A stretch of DNA of 39,094 nt, from the NCBI RefSeq assembly GCF_030454045.1, contig NZ_JAKDJE010000024.1, positions 1-39,094 on the forward strand, written 5' to 3'. The DNA is from Psychrobacter sp. GTDB lineage: Bacteria > Pseudomonadota > Gammaproteobacteria > Pseudomonadales > Moraxellaceae. Of this stretch, positions 1 to 8,501 are shown piece by piece. Below the pieces are notes generated by a model. That model was not told the origin of the DNA. It made no database searches and saw only the letters and a list, made by a program, of their open reading frames with translations. The position numbers and the translations under genes were made by a program. Each line of letters begins with the position of its first letter. Positions within the stretch are counted from its first letter, which is position 1.

Positions 1-83
1 CTAGGTCTTTTTTTCACCTTGCATTTGGTATTGCACTTCATGTGTTAATCTAAGTTTTATGAATGTCTATCTAGCAGAGGTGA

Positions 84-1460
84 TTAGTGACGACGGTCAA
101 CGTCATCGTATTCGCTGCCCATGATGCCATCGTTCATGACTTTAGAGAACTCACGCTCATTTTCTTCATCGATATGACCGTCAAAGACGTCTTTTGTGCC
201 CGCATTAGGATCGTTGTATAGCGCCAGATCCATTTTACCTTCTGATTTTGCCACGATAGTTGTCACGGCAGCATCACCGCCCACGTTGACAGCCGTACGT
301 AACATATCAAGGATACGGTCCACACCCAAGATCAAGCCAATACCTTCGATTGGCAAGCCAACTTGCGCAAATACCATCGATAGCATGATCAGACCGACAC
401 CCGGAACACCAGCTGTACCAATAGAGGCCAGTACTGACATCAAGATAACGGTGAGGTACTCAGTGATACCCAGATCAATCCCATAAATATTGGCGATGAA
501 AATAGTCGCCGTACCTTGCATGATTGCCGTACCATCCATGTTGATGGTGGCACCAAAAGGCACAGTAAAAGAGGCAACTGAGTTATTGACACCCATACGC
601 TTGGTCACCGTACGCAAGGTAATCGGAATCGTCGCGTTCGAGCTTGAGGTACTAAATGCAAAAATCTGAACCTCACGCATTTTGCTCAAGAAGGTTCGGA
701 TAGATAGCCCTGAGAAGAGCTTTAGGATAATCATCATAGTGACGAAGAAGTGGAAAGCAAGCGACCCAACCAATACCGCCATATAGCTCAGCAATGACAA
801 AATTAACTCAAAGCCTAGCTCAGACATTGCCTTGGCTAATAGCGCAAACACACCGTAAGGCGCTAGATTCATAATGATCGTCACCATTTTCAAGATGACT
901 TCATTGATAAGCTCTAAGCTTTGAACCAGACCTTTGGCAGGTTTGCCCACCATCAAAATACTAATACCAATAAGGATGGCAAAGAAAATGATCGATAGCA
1001 TATCGCCATTCGCCATCGCACTAATAGGGTTTGATGGAATAATATTAGAGAAGACATCAAGTAGCGGCGGCGCGGATGCTGCTTCAAACGTGGCTTCAGA
1101 TTCGATATTCATCCCTTTACCGATGCCAAATAACGCCCCTAATCCAATGGCGGTTGCAATCGCAAGCGCTGTGGTAAGCATATAAACCATAAAGGTTTTG
1201 GTACCAATACGCCCAAGCAAACGGATATCACCGATACCACACACACCGCAAATCAGTGAGATAAGTACTAAGGGTACGACCAACATTTTTAGCGAATTGA
1301 CAAATAGCTTACCAATAATGGCAAAAAGACCATTGGTGATATAAGTATTAACAAAGCTGCCTTCGCCATTTAATCCTGAGTAATTCAAAAATAGACCCAG
1401 TACGATACCGATGACCATGGCAACGATAATCTTGCCCGTCAGTCCCATATTTTTCCACAT
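84..1460 (-). CDS. Dicarboxylate/amino acid:cation (Na+ or H+) symporter, SDF family
   Basis: This inner-membrane secondary transporter imports glutamate, aspartate or C4-dicarboxylates with Na+ or H+. The family hallmarks are visible: a serine-rich re-entrant loop (STSSSNATIPIT), the NMDGTA motif, the second hairpin tip GTAGVPGVG, and the DRILDMLRTAVNVGGD substrate and cation site near the C-terminus. Length of about 458 residues is normal for GltP/DctA relatives. An ATG at 1481 is also in frame. The ATG at 1460 (MWKNMGLTG) has AAAAAGGA ending about 8 nt upstream, so I prefer it; the region before 1481 has no ribosome site. The C-terminal 50 residues are acidic and hydrophilic. Sequence alone does not separate glutamate from dicarboxylate specificity, so I give no symbol. 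It appears to be a single-gene unit. Confidence 0.93.
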   Translation of the reverse strand: MWKNMGLTGKIIVAMVIGIVLGLFLNYSGLNGEGSFVNTYITNGLFAIIGKLFVNSLKMLVVPLVLISLICGVCGIGDIRLLGRIGTKTFMVYMLTTALAIATAIGLGALFGIGKGMNIESEATFEAASAPPLLDVFSNIIPSNPISAMANGDMLSIIFFAILIGISILMVGKPAKGLVQSLELINEVILKMVTIIMNLAPYGVFALLAKAMSELGFELILSLLSYMAVLVGSLAFHFFVTMMIILKLFSGLSIRTFLSKMREVQIFAFSTSSSNATIPITLRTVTKRMGVNNSVASFTVPFGATINMDGTAIMQGTATIFIANIYGIDLGITEYLTVILMSVLASIGTAGVPGVGLIMLSMVFAQVGLPIEGIGLILGVDRILDMLRTAVNVGGDAAVTTIVAKSEGKMDLALYNDPNAGTKDVFDGHIDEENEREFSKVMNDGIMGSEYDDVDRRH

Positions 1461-1714
1461 ATCCATATCCTTTTTGTGCATAACAGCACTATAGTCAGTC
1501 TCACCTCAGCCTATGGATCGGTGTGGGTTTCTCTAACCATAATGCATGTTATGACTATTGAGTTCTTGTGATTATCACTCTATGTCACATTTTCGAGGAT
1601 AATATAAAAGAATAGTTAAGGGCACTGCAAGATTTTTTTATCATTCAATGTCGTCAGGACGACCCTTGTTACAACTATGTGCCCATAAAATAGTCATTAT
1701 TTATTCTAAATCGT

Positions 1715-1734
1715 TTGTTTCTGTTATGAAACAA
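1715..1734. promoter_or_regulatory. Inverted repeat, possible operator upstream of the symporter
   Basis: Perfect 7-bp arms TTGTTTC and GAAACAA flank a 6-bp spacer, about 255 bp upstream of the symporter start. The size and symmetry fit a dimeric repressor site, but no regulator gene is adjacent and no promoter elements were located beside it. Confidence 0.3.
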
Positions 1735-1832
1735 CATATTTATGAAAGACGCTTTAGGATGGCTTGATCTATCAAACCATTGATATTAAAACAACGTTAT
1801 TGATTTAATATAAAAATAAGTCTTTGTAGGAC

Positions 1833-1868
1833 AAAAAAGCCAGACAATCGCGTCGGGATTGTCTGGCT
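1833..1868 (-). terminator. Rho-independent terminator of fadE
   Basis: Read on the minus strand, a perfect 12-bp stem (AGCCAGACAATC with GATTGTCTGGCT, loop of 7) is followed directly by a run of six T. It lies about 70 bp past the fadE stop codon and points in the fadE direction. Confidence 0.9.
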
Positions 1869-1936
1869 CTTAGAGGCTGAATGGACTAGGGTAGCTTGCT
1901 TTAGTACTTACAAGCCCACGTATTTATATTGACCTT

Positions 1937-4834
1937 TTATACCTTATCGTCTTCTTTGCGCGGTAGGGTTTCTTGATGACCCAAAGTACTCGTAGAGTGA
2001 TCGTCCGATGCTGCATCTACGTCATCATCTGGTACGATATGGCGACTATGGTTGTTACTCATACGCTCATGAAGGTGTGACTCTGCATCACGGTGACGAT
2101 GGTCAAGTGCTTCTGCTTTAGGATTTGATTTTGCAAAATCTGTCTGTGAGGTCATCTCTTTTGCGGTATCTTGTTCGCTGACCAGCTCCACATTACCATC
2201 AGTCTCGTAACCATGATTGGGATTGGCATCACCAGTGTGTTGCTCAGTGTCTGTGTCACTGTCAATCTCGTCGCTCATCGGTTGACCATCAACTGGGACA
2301 CTGTCTTGATTTTTAGACTCTTTTTTTAGCTCAGCATAATTGGTCAGTTGATTGACTGCATTTTCGAGAGTATGTGGATTGTCTCGGTCTTGCGCCTCAG
2401 ATAAATGCTGATCAAACACATCGGTCAATAATGAATCAAAGCGCATGGCATTATATTGAATCAAGACCTCAGCCTCTTCTTCAGTGATGCTATCGTTTTG
2501 ACTGGCATGTACCACATGATCTTCAAAGGTTAGCCCCTCAAAGTTGTCTTGATGCTCCGCCTTTTTGAATTTCTGCCACAATGGTTCAATCTCAATCAAT
2601 GTCTGATACGCGTGCTCCATACGGCCATTGACGTCGTCTGAGTCTGTATTGTAGTAAACCATCGTTTTTAGATAATCGCGGAACGGGTTGGCTGCAAAAT
2701 CATCCATAAAGGTGTCGCCCAACTGGCATTTTAGCTCATCACTTGCTGGCGTAAAGATACGGCCACTTGGGAAAGTTACAAAGCTCACCACGTTGGCTGC
2801 CATACGATTCGGGAAGTTGGCAAAGAAAGACACAAATGCTTCTTGAATCGTATATAAGCTGTTTTGGAGTGCTACTTTGGCATGTAGACGCTCAGATTCT
2901 GATTTGCTGCCATGCTCATAAAATTGCAAAATTGCCGTCGCAATGAATAAGTGACTGTGAATATCAGCGAGACGACCAGATAGCATCTCTTTACGTTTGA
3001 GATCACCTGCCAATAGACCGAGCGCCATATCCGCAGTTAGGGCAAAGCTTGCGCTTAGGCGGTTGATGTGCTTGTAGTAAGGCCGCGTAAAGCCATCAGC
3101 GAAACGGGGCGCATCGCTACTGCCGCCAACGTAGCCGGCAACAAACGCTTTTGCACCGCGGTTGAAGGTATAGCCTAAATGTTTGAAGAAAAGCGTGTCG
3201 AATTTTTCAGTCGCTGCTTTTTTATCCTCACTCTGTAGCAGTTGCAGCTCATCGAATAGATAAGGATGACAACGCATCGCGCCTTGACCAAAAATCATCA
3301 GCGAGCGGGTCAAAATATTGGCACCCTCAACAGTGATAGATACAGGAATCGCTTGATAAGGTATCGCTAAGAAGTTACGTGGGCCCATCTGTACGGCACG
3401 ACCACCAACGACATCCATACCATCATTGACCACACTACGCATGGTTTCGGTCGCATAATATTTTGCCATTGCAGTCATGACTGATGGCGTACCGCCTTGG
3501 TTTAACCCGCAAGTTACCAAATGACGGAACGCTTCTAACATATAAGTATTACTTGCCATGCGACTGGTGGCGTCCTGTACACCTTCAAATTTACCGACTG
3601 AGATTTTGAACTGCTCACGAACTTTTGAGAAAGCGCCGACAGACAGATAAGCCATCTCACTGGCTGAGGTCGATAGAGCAGGCAAGGAGATACCACGACC
3701 CACGCCCAAGCACTCCATCAGCATACGCCAGCCGCGGCCAGCGTTTTCGACACCACCAATGATATAATCTAAGGGGATAAAGACATCTTTGCCATCGACC
3801 GTACCATTCATAAATGGCGAGCCGATTGGGTTATGACGTGGACCCGTGATAACGCCTTCATGATTGGCAGGGATCAGTGCACAGGTGATACCGTAATCGG
3901 TTTTATCTGGATCACCAAGCAGACCTTCAGGATCATGCATCTTAAAAGCCAAACCCACGACAGTAGCGATAGGTGCTAATGTAATCCAGCGTTTGGAGAA
4001 GTTCATACGCAAACCAAGTACCTGCTCGCCCTCATGCGAGCCATAACAGACGACGCCTGTGTCAGGAATCGCACCTGCATCAGAGCCTGCCTCAGGTCCA
4101 GTCAAACCGAAGCAAGGTACTTCATCACCTTTGGCGAGACCCGGTAGCCAGCGCTGTTTTTGCTCGTCCGTGCCATAGTGCATTAGTAGCTCACCAGGAC
4201 CGAGCGAATTGGGCACCATACAAGTCACAGCAGCGGTGGGGGAACGTGACGCAATTTTACTCATCACGCGGCTTTGCGCATAAGAGCTAAATTCTAGACC
4301 ACCAAACTCTTTTGGAATAATTAAACCTAAAAAGCCATTACTTTTGATAAATTGCCACGCTTCAGGTGACAGCTCTTTATCTTTATGCTGGATTTGCCAT
4401 TCATCGAGCATGGCGCATAACGTTTCTACTTCGTTATCAATGAAGCTTTGCTCTTCCTCTGACAGCTTTGGATAAGGGTAATTGGCAAAAGCCTCCCAAT
4501 TTGGCGCTCCCATAAACAGCTCTTTTTCCCACCAACTGGTACCAGCATCCAGTGCTTCACGCTCCGTATCACTCATACTTGGCATTGCACCACCCAAAGC
4601 CTTATAAACAGGTTTGGTAATGAGTGATTGGCGCAGTGGAGTGATGAGTAAAACCAAGCAAAGCAGCGCGATGGGCACCCCTAAGAGGAGCGACCATGGA
4701 CTGATAATGGCAGTAACAATAACCGTAATCAGGGCAACAATACTGCCCGTGACTCGTGATAAGGACAGCAAAAAGATGGCCAAGACCACAGCTAATTGAA
4801 TGATGACTGCCAAAATAAACAAGCCAATTGCCAT
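1937..4834 (-). CDS. fadE: Acyl-CoA dehydrogenase FadE with long acidic/His-rich C-terminal tail
   Basis: FadE oxidises acyl-CoA to trans-2-enoyl-CoA, the first step of beta-oxidation, using FAD. Residues 1-70 form two or three hydrophobic segments, as in the FadE type, suggesting membrane association. The catalytic core follows, with CFGLTGPEAGSDAG in the FAD and substrate region and VEGANILTRSLMIFGQGA. The Glu of that motif (about residue 503) sits where the catalytic base lies in related dehydrogenases. The E. coli enzyme has 814 residues; this one has 965. The extra length is a tail from about 845 rich in Asp, Glu, Ser and His (for example DHRHRDAESHLHERM) that looks disordered. The ATG at 4834 has AGGAG 6 nt upstream. 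It is a single-gene unit with its own terminator. Confidence 0.95.
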   Translation of the reverse strand: MAIGLFILAVIIQLAVVLAIFLLSLSRVTGSIVALITVIVTAIISPWSLLLGVPIALLCLVLLITPLRQSLITKPVYKALGGAMPSMSDTEREALDAGTSWWEKELFMGAPNWEAFANYPYPKLSEEEQSFIDNEVETLCAMLDEWQIQHKDKELSPEAWQFIKSNGFLGLIIPKEFGGLEFSSYAQSRVMSKIASRSPTAAVTCMVPNSLGPGELLMHYGTDEQKQRWLPGLAKGDEVPCFGLTGPEAGSDAGAIPDTGVVCYGSHEGEQVLGLRMNFSKRWITLAPIATVVGLAFKMHDPEGLLGDPDKTDYGITCALIPANHEGVITGPRHNPIGSPFMNGTVDGKDVFIPLDYIIGGVENAGRGWRMLMECLGVGRGISLPALSTSASEMAYLSVGAFSKVREQFKISVGKFEGVQDATSRMASNTYMLEAFRHLVTCGLNQGGTPSVMTAMAKYYATETMRSVVNDGMDVVGGRAVQMGPRNFLAIPYQAIPVSITVEGANILTRSLMIFGQGAMRCHPYLFDELQLLQSEDKKAATEKFDTLFFKHLGYTFNRGAKAFVAGYVGGSSDAPRFADGFTRPYYKHINRLSASFALTADMALGLLAGDLKRKEMLSGRLADIHSHLFIATAILQFYEHGSKSESERLHAKVALQNSLYTIQEAFVSFFANFPNRMAANVVSFVTFPSGRIFTPASDELKCQLGDTFMDDFAANPFRDYLKTMVYYNTDSDDVNGRMEHAYQTLIEIEPLWQKFKKAEHQDNFEGLTFEDHVVHASQNDSITEEEAEVLIQYNAMRFDSLLTDVFDQHLSEAQDRDNPHTLENAVNQLTNYAELKKESKNQDSVPVDGQPMSDEIDSDTDTEQHTGDANPNHGYETDGNVELVSEQDTAKEMTSQTDFAKSNPKAEALDHRHRDAESHLHERMSNNHSRHIVPDDDVDAASDDHSTSTLGHQETLPRKEDDKV

Positions 4835-5196
4835 GACTATCTCCTGTGGGATACTAAATAAAAAGTGTGAAATATAAGAAAATAAAAAGATATGAACCGT
4901 TATGATTATTGTTGTGTTTTATAACAAACAGTTCTATCCATATAATAGTTGGCAGCATAAATAACCTTGGTGCTGCTAGCAGACTCTTGTACTGTATACG
5001 GCTAAAACAAAAGCGTACTGCGTCAGCTGCCATAGAACAAGCTACTAATATGAAACAGTTGTCGATGACTATCAAGAGCCAAAATGCTACGCTCTGTCGA
5101 TAATATGTATCAGGTATCATGCCCAATAGACTCTAATGAGTAGGGTTTGCCAAGTAGCTCAAATTTGCTGACCAATTGAGTGGTCAGTGTCATGAA
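4835..5196. other. Intergenic region between radC and fadE
   Basis: No supported gene lies here. An open frame on the minus strand (4854-5126, 90 codons) has no ribosome site and no recognisable domain, so I treat it as chance. The stretch should contain the fadE promoter. A perfect palindrome CTGCTAGCAG lies at 4973-4982; its role is unknown. Confidence 0.5.
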
Positions 5197-5880
5197 CTAA
5201 CCAAAAGGTATCAGATTGCTTTCGGCATAAGATAAGGTATCGTTACGTCCAACGATGATGTGATCGACCAGTGAGATATCTAGTAGGTCACACGCTTTTT
5301 TTAGCTCATAGGTCAGTAGATTGTCAGCAGCTGAGGGCTTGGCATCGGTATGAGGATGGTTATGCGCAATAATGAGCTGGCTAGCCGCGTGGCTTAGTGC
5401 GTGCCGGAGTACATGCTTGATACAGACGGAACACGATGAGATACCGCCTGTGAACAGTATCTCAAAGTTTAAAAGGTTCAACGCATTGTCTAGGCACAGT
5501 ACGGCAAATACCTCACGGTGCTCACCGCGTAACTGGGTGCTGATGTAGTCTTTGACCACTTGCGAGCGCCCAAGTGCTTGACCTGTTTTGAGCTTACTAT
5601 CCAGATAACGTGTGCCCATCTCGAGCGATGCCAATATCTGAGCGTACTTGGCAGGGCCCATACCATGGCAGGCGAGCACTGTCTGTTTTGGGGCCGCCAA
5701 TAGCTCCGCTAAGCTACCAAACTGATCAATCAGATGGCGAGCGAGCTCAATGGCTGATTGCGACTGAGTCCCTGTACGCAAAAAGATGGCCAGTATCTCC
5801 GCATCAGATAAGTGAGCGGCACCGAACTTCAGTAATTTTTCGCGTGGTCTGTCATCTTCATGCCAGTCTTTAATCGCCAT
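5197..5880 (-). CDS. radC: RadC-family JAMM-domain protein
   Basis: The protein has the RadC layout: an N-terminal helix-hairpin-helix part (LSDAEILAIFLRTG, then LLAAPKQTVLACHGMGPAKYAQ) and a C-terminal JAB/MPN+ domain. The metal motif HNHPHTDAKPSAAD is intact with both His and the Asp. RadC was once tied to DNA repair, but its true activity is unsettled; the fold is that of a zinc-dependent isopeptidase. Length of 227 residues is typical. A GTG at 5886 is in frame, but AAGGAG lies 5 nt before the ATG at 5880 and overlaps the GTG, so ATG is the likely start. It is divergent from coaBC, the usual arrangement in many proteobacteria. Confidence 0.94.
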   Translation of the reverse strand: MAIKDWHEDDRPREKLLKFGAAHLSDAEILAIFLRTGTQSQSAIELARHLIDQFGSLAELLAAPKQTVLACHGMGPAKYAQILASLEMGTRYLDSKLKTGQALGRSQVVKDYISTQLRGEHREVFAVLCLDNALNLLNFEILFTGGISSCSVCIKHVLRHALSHAASQLIIAHNHPHTDAKPSAADNLLTYELKKACDLLDISLVDHIIVGRNDTLSYAESNLIPFG

Positions 5881-6008
5881 TGCCACTCCTTAAGAATAAA
5901 TTGCTACTGATTATGTAGGGTAAATACGGAAAATTTTACCCAATTTATCTCATAGTTGTTACTATAAGCGCAATTTTATCTTTTCACTTTTTGATTGAAG
6001 CCATGCTT

Positions 6009-7331
6009 ATGTCCAATATTGTGCTTGCTATTACTGGCGGTATCGCCGCTTATAAATCTGCTATATTTGCCCGCTTGTTGATTAAGGCAGGCTTTGATGT
6101 GCGCGTGATTATGACGACAGGCGCACAAGCATTTATCACACCGCTGACTCTGCAAGCGTTGACGGGTAATGAGGTGCATGTCTCATTACTCGATGAGCAG
6201 GCAGAAGCGGGGATGGGCCACATTGAGCTGGCGAAATGGGCGGACTTGATTGTGATTGCTCCTGCATCTGCCAATACACTGGCACGTCTCGCGATGGGTA
6301 TGGCCGATGATTTGTTGACGACGGTGTGCCTTGCCACGACAGCGCCAGTCATCATTGCGCCTGCCATGAATCAACAGATGTGGGCGCATCCAGCAGTCAA
6401 CTTAAACATACAAACCCTGCGTGATATGAGATATCAGATCATTCAGCCAGCCAGCGGTGAGCAGGCATGCGGTGATGTGGGTGCTGGGCGTTTGCCTGAG
6501 CCTGAGCAATTGCTGGAGGAGGTGCTTTTGTTCAAAGCGATGAATACGACGCCGCAATTGCTGTCAGGAAAGCGAGTGGTCATTACCGCAGGACCAACGG
6601 TAGAGGCAATTGATCCTGTGCGCTATTTGTCTAATCACTCTTCAGGAAAAATGGGCTTTGCGTTGGCACGAGCTTGCGTGGCCGCCGGTGCTGAGGTTGT
6701 TTTGATTGCTGGTGGTAAAGTGGCTTTACCGACGCCGCTCAATGTTACGCGGATTGATGTATTGTCTGCCAAAGATATGCTAATCGCTGCCCAACAGTGC
6801 GTGGATGGGACGCATAGTGCGCTCCCACTTATCTTTGAGGACGAGCATGATCATTCTCACGAGCACACGCATGACCATTCTCACACCCATGAACATCATG
6901 ATGATAACCCAATCATCAAAGCAGATATATTTATCTCGACGGCAGCAGTGGCAGATTATCGTACCATCGATGCCGCACCGCAAAAAATCAAAAAAACGCA
7001 AGACGCCATGACGCTCAGTCTGGTCAAAAATCCTGACATCCTAGCGACAATCTCTCTTGCGCATCCAGCGCTTTTCGTGGTTGGTTTTGCCGCCGAAACG
7101 CAAGATGTCGAGCGTTATGCACGCGGTAAGCTGGCGGCAAAAAATCTGGATATGATTGCTTGTAATGATGTCTCACGAGCAGATATCGGCTTTGCCAGTG
7201 ATGATAATGCCATGCAGGTGTTTTTCTCTGAGCGCTATGAGCGTGACGCGATAACCCTTGAAAAAGCCAGTAAAGACAAAATCGCTGAGCAGCTAGCCAG
7301 TATTATCGGTCAAGCAATCGGTCAACATTAA
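6009..7331 (+). CDS. coaBC: Bifunctional PPC decarboxylase / phosphopantothenate-cysteine ligase with His-rich insert
   Basis: CoaBC joins cysteine to 4'-phosphopantothenate and decarboxylates the product to 4'-phosphopantetheine on the coenzyme A pathway. The N-terminal flavoprotein CoaC half shows GGIAAYKSA, the active-site His in GHIELAKWAD (H71), PAMNQQMW, and the catalytic Cys in GEQACGDVGAGR (C154). The CoaB half shows ITAGPTVEAIDPVRYLSNHSSGKMG, STAAVADYR and KNPDILATI. Between the two parts of CoaB lies an unusual insert, residues 280-297, HDHSHEHTHDHSHTHEHH, with 10 His in 18 residues. At about 440 residues it is longer than the usual 400. TTG 5991 and ATG 6003 are also in frame; 6009 best matches a weak GAAG at 8 nt and the family's MSN start. 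Confidence 0.96.
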   Translation: MSNIVLAITGGIAAYKSAIFARLLIKAGFDVRVIMTTGAQAFITPLTLQALTGNEVHVSLLDEQAEAGMGHIELAKWADLIVIAPASANTLARLAMGMADDLLTTVCLATTAPVIIAPAMNQQMWAHPAVNLNIQTLRDMRYQIIQPASGEQACGDVGAGRLPEPEQLLEEVLLFKAMNTTPQLLSGKRVVITAGPTVEAIDPVRYLSNHSSGKMGFALARACVAAGAEVVLIAGGKVALPTPLNVTRIDVLSAKDMLIAAQQCVDGTHSALPLIFEDEHDHSHEHTHDHSHTHEHHDDNPIIKADIFISTAAVADYRTIDAAPQKIKKTQDAMTLSLVKNPDILATISLAHPALFVVGFAAETQDVERYARGKLAAKNLDMIACNDVSRADIGFASDDNAMQVFFSERYERDAITLEKASKDKIAEQLASIIGQAIGQH

Positions 7332-7339
7332 AATGACTC

Positions 7340-7410
7340 AGGAGGTAAGTGTACATGGCGTAGTCATGAACACTATGTACACTGGGCCTTACATGGTATC
7401 ACCACTATGA
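7340..7410 (+). promoter_or_regulatory. Leader of the TSUP gene: hairpin, strong Shine-Dalgarno, mini-ORFs
   Basis: AGGAGG at 7340-7345 is the best ribosome site nearby, yet the ATG it serves (7355, spacing 9) is followed at once by GCG TAG. Two bases after that stop, ATG 7366 opens a 14-codon frame (MNTMYTGPYMVSPL) whose TGA at 7408 overlaps the permease ATG at 7407 as ATGA. Perfect 9-bp arms AGTGTACAT (7348-7356) and ATGTACACT (7375-7383) can pair and would bury the first ATG. This looks like a translational coupling or attenuation leader, but it is inference. Confidence 0.4.
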
Positions 7411-8189
7411 CAAATATAGCTGGCAACGATGACACTCAGATGCTCATTCTAACGTTGGTGTTCGCGATTGCCTCGCTATTGCATGGTATCAGCGGACTTG
7501 GCGTGACCTTGGTGACGACTACTGCGCTAGCAAGCATGTATCCGCTGCCGCACGCCATCGTATTGGTTATCTTCCCCTCATTATTGCTCAATACCATGAC
7601 GTGGCTGGCAGGCGGTGAGCGCAGTGTTTGGCAAAACTTCATTTATTATGGCAGACGCTATTGGCTGCTTGCGCTCACAAGCTTGCTTGGCAGCATCTTG
7701 GGTGCTCAGTTGCTGCTGTGGATAAACAGTGCCTATATCCTATTGATGCTGGCGGCGGTCATTGGTTTTTATGTCACCAGTAGCGTGCTGGGCAAACAGA
7801 TTCGTCTTCCAGATACCAAGCCTGTGTTGATTGTGGTTGGCTTTAGCGCGGGAGTTATTGGCGGCTCGACCAATGCGATGTCGACCATGCTGATGATGTA
7901 TCTGCTCTCTGCCAGTGATGATAAAAACACCATCGCCAAAGTCGGCAACATGTGTTATTTCTTAGGCAAAGTGGCACAAATTATCGTGTTGCGTGAGCCG
8001 ATTATGGCACTTACTGGCACCGAGTGGCAGCTGATTGCGATACTGAGCGTGGTCTCGGTCACGGCGCTGCTAGTGGGGATTCGTTTGCGTCGTTATCTAC
8101 CGCACGCCCGCTTTCGTCAGCTGATTTTGGTGATTATTACCCTGCTGGGTATCCGCGTGGGTTGGCAGGGGATTACCGCGATTTTGTAA
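7407..8189 (+). CDS. TSUP-family (TauE/SafE) membrane permease
   Basis: This 260-residue protein has about eight hydrophobic segments and the two-fold layout of the sulfite exporter TauE/SafE family, whose members move sulfite, sulfoacetate or other organosulfur and thiosulfate-type anions. Characteristic glycine-rich stretches are seen early (ASLLHGISGLGVTLV) and in the second half (GFSAGVIGGSTNAMSTMLMMYLL). The substrate cannot be read from sequence. The start at 7407 lacks a clear ribosome site of its own and overlaps the stop of a 14-codon leader frame by ATGA, so it may be translated by coupling. ATG 7440 is an alternative start. The gene follows coaBC by 75 bp with no terminator between, so readthrough is likely. 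Confidence 0.85.
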   Translation: MTNIAGNDDTQMLILTLVFAIASLLHGISGLGVTLVTTTALASMYPLPHAIVLVIFPSLLLNTMTWLAGGERSVWQNFIYYGRRYWLLALTSLLGSILGAQLLLWINSAYILLMLAAVIGFYVTSSVLGKQIRLPDTKPVLIVVGFSAGVIGGSTNAMSTMLMMYLLSASDDKNTIAKVGNMCYFLGKVAQIIVLREPIMALTGTEWQLIAILSVVSVTALLVGIRLRRYLPHARFRQLILVIITLLGIRVGWQGITAIL

Positions 8190-8223
8190 AACCAGCCGTT
8201 CAGCTTTGTAATATATTAATTGT

Positions 8224-8430
8224 TTAACGATTAAATAAATTAAGAATAATCGTCGCGACTACACTAACGATTATCATGGTAGCCACTGGGAAATACACCC
8301 GCGTATTGCCTGAGGTATGTTTGATATCGCCTGGCAGATTGCCGAGCCACGAAAAGGCATTGGGAAAAACCAGCCAAATGACCCCGACAACCACTAACAC
8401 GATGCCAATCACAATCAGTATTTTTGCCAT
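8224..8430 (-). CDS. DUF2905 family small membrane protein
   Basis: This 68-residue protein has two hydrophobic helices (about 3-25 and 46-66) joined by NAFSWLGNLPGDIKHTSGNTRVYFP. The LPGDI...GN...YFP core is the signature of the DUF2905 family, whose function is unknown. The ATG at 8430 has GAGG 5 nt upstream. It lies 71 bp downstream of the deacetylase-family gene on the same strand and converges on the TSUP gene, with stops 34 bp apart and no obvious terminator between them. Confidence 0.88.
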   Translation of the reverse strand: MAKILIVIGIVLVVVGVIWLVFPNAFSWLGNLPGDIKHTSGNTRVYFPVATMIIVSVVATIILNLFNR

Positions 8431-8501
8431 ATCATCCTCGCCGTCTCTCTTATACCAGCTTTTTAATATCAGCTCTTTTATACCTATTACTTATCCAGCC
8501 A

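Larger units (their letters stand above)
1461..1936. other. Intergenic region upstream of the symporter
   Basis: No convincing gene lies here. The region holds the fadE terminator (1833-1868), and a 20-bp inverted repeat TTGTTTC-TGTTAT-GAAACAA at 1715-1734 that could be an operator. The symporter promoter must lie here on the minus strand, but I cannot place it with confidence. Confidence 0.6.

Noticed and set aside
4854..5126. A 90-codon hydrophobic open frame on the minus strand upstream of fadE
   Set aside because: No ribosome site, no recognisable family, irregular composition, and an open frame of similar size on the other strand; the region is better explained as the fadE promoter region.
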